Source of the DNA: Lactobacillaceae bacterium
GTDB lineage: Bacteria > Bacillota > Bacilli > Lactobacillales > Lactobacillaceae
Assembly (NCBI GenBank): GCA_031261865.1
Contig: JAISIV010000125.1
Span: 1 to 14,298, forward strand
Direction: 5' to 3'
DNA length: 14,298 nucleotides
Shown here: positions 14,262 to 14,298 of the stretch, piece after piece
Numbering within the stretch: the first letter of the stretch is position 1
How the letters are laid out: each line of letters begins with the position of its first letter
Translations under genes and position numbers: made by a program
Notes under the pieces: model-generated
Told to the model about the DNA's origin: nothing
Databases searched by the model: none
What the model saw: the letters and a program-made list of their open reading frames with translations, nothing else

Positions 14262-14298
14262 TTAGCCCTCCTGATGATTGAATGCTGCTAACTTTGTT
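14262..14298 (-). CDS. 3' end of an upstream gene (frame uncertain)
   Basis: Too little is present to identify it. Two minus-strand frames stay open to the window edge. One ends ...TKLAAFNHQEG at TAA (14264-14262), one base before the glycosyltransferase ATG. The other ends ...NKVSSIQSSGGLK at a TGA overlapping that ATG (ATGA, 14257). Either implies a tightly coupled upstream gene, since the glycosyltransferase ribosome binding site lies inside its last codons. Confidence 0.35.
   Translation of the reverse strand, partial: TKLAAFNHQEG

Noticed and set aside
1..14298. Mobile elements, CRISPR arrays, tRNA or rRNA genes, riboswitches
   Set aside because: No transposase, direct-repeat array, cloverleaf or long structured leader was found; gaps between genes are all under about 100 bases.

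Overview
The window looks like chromosomal DNA from a low-GC Gram-positive, most likely a lactic acid bacterium (Lactobacillaceae). Supporting signs are the AT-rich sequence, the strong AGGAGG-type ribosome binding sites, a CcpA-type regulator with a catabolite responsive element (cre), the atpBEFHAGDC gene order, and a TagE/GtfA-like surface glycosyltransferase. I could not fix the genus by reading alone. Every gene I can support lies on the minus strand, so transcription runs from high to low coordinates. I saw no tRNA, rRNA, CRISPR array, transposase or insertion sequence, and no gene-free stretch longer than about 100 bases.

In transcription order, the window opens with the last codons of an unidentified gene (14262-14298), closely coupled to a TagE/GtfA-like glycosyltransferase (12743-14260). 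That gene ends in an intrinsic terminator whose loop contains its stop codon. The complete F1Fo ATP synthase operon follows: a, c, b, delta, alpha, gamma, beta, epsilon (12644 down to 6153). It is tightly packed, with several TAATG overlaps, and is closed by an intrinsic terminator at 6112-6146. Its beta subunit carries an unusual Lys/Ala/Thr-rich N-terminal extension of about 46 residues.

After the terminator comes a second five-gene unit (6067 down to 969): a multi-pass acyltransferase-3 family membrane protein, an SsuABC-like importer (binding protein, permease, ATPase) and an acyl-CoA ligase of the ANL superfamily. All junctions overlap or abut, so the five are very probably one operon. 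No sulfonate monooxygenase is present. My inference is that the importer brings in an organic acid or sulfonate-like compound, the ligase activates it as a CoA thioester, and the acyltransferase may place an acyl group on a surface molecule. This combination is the best candidate for an undescribed system here.

The window ends in a nearly complete CcpA-type LacI-family regulator (929 down to the window edge). A textbook cre lies over both the stop codon of the acyl-CoA ligase and the putative -35 of the regulator gene, which suggests autoregulation. Both the regulator and the acyltransferase lack a Shine-Dalgarno sequence and have a -10-like hexamer 6-7 nt before the ATG, so both may be leaderless.
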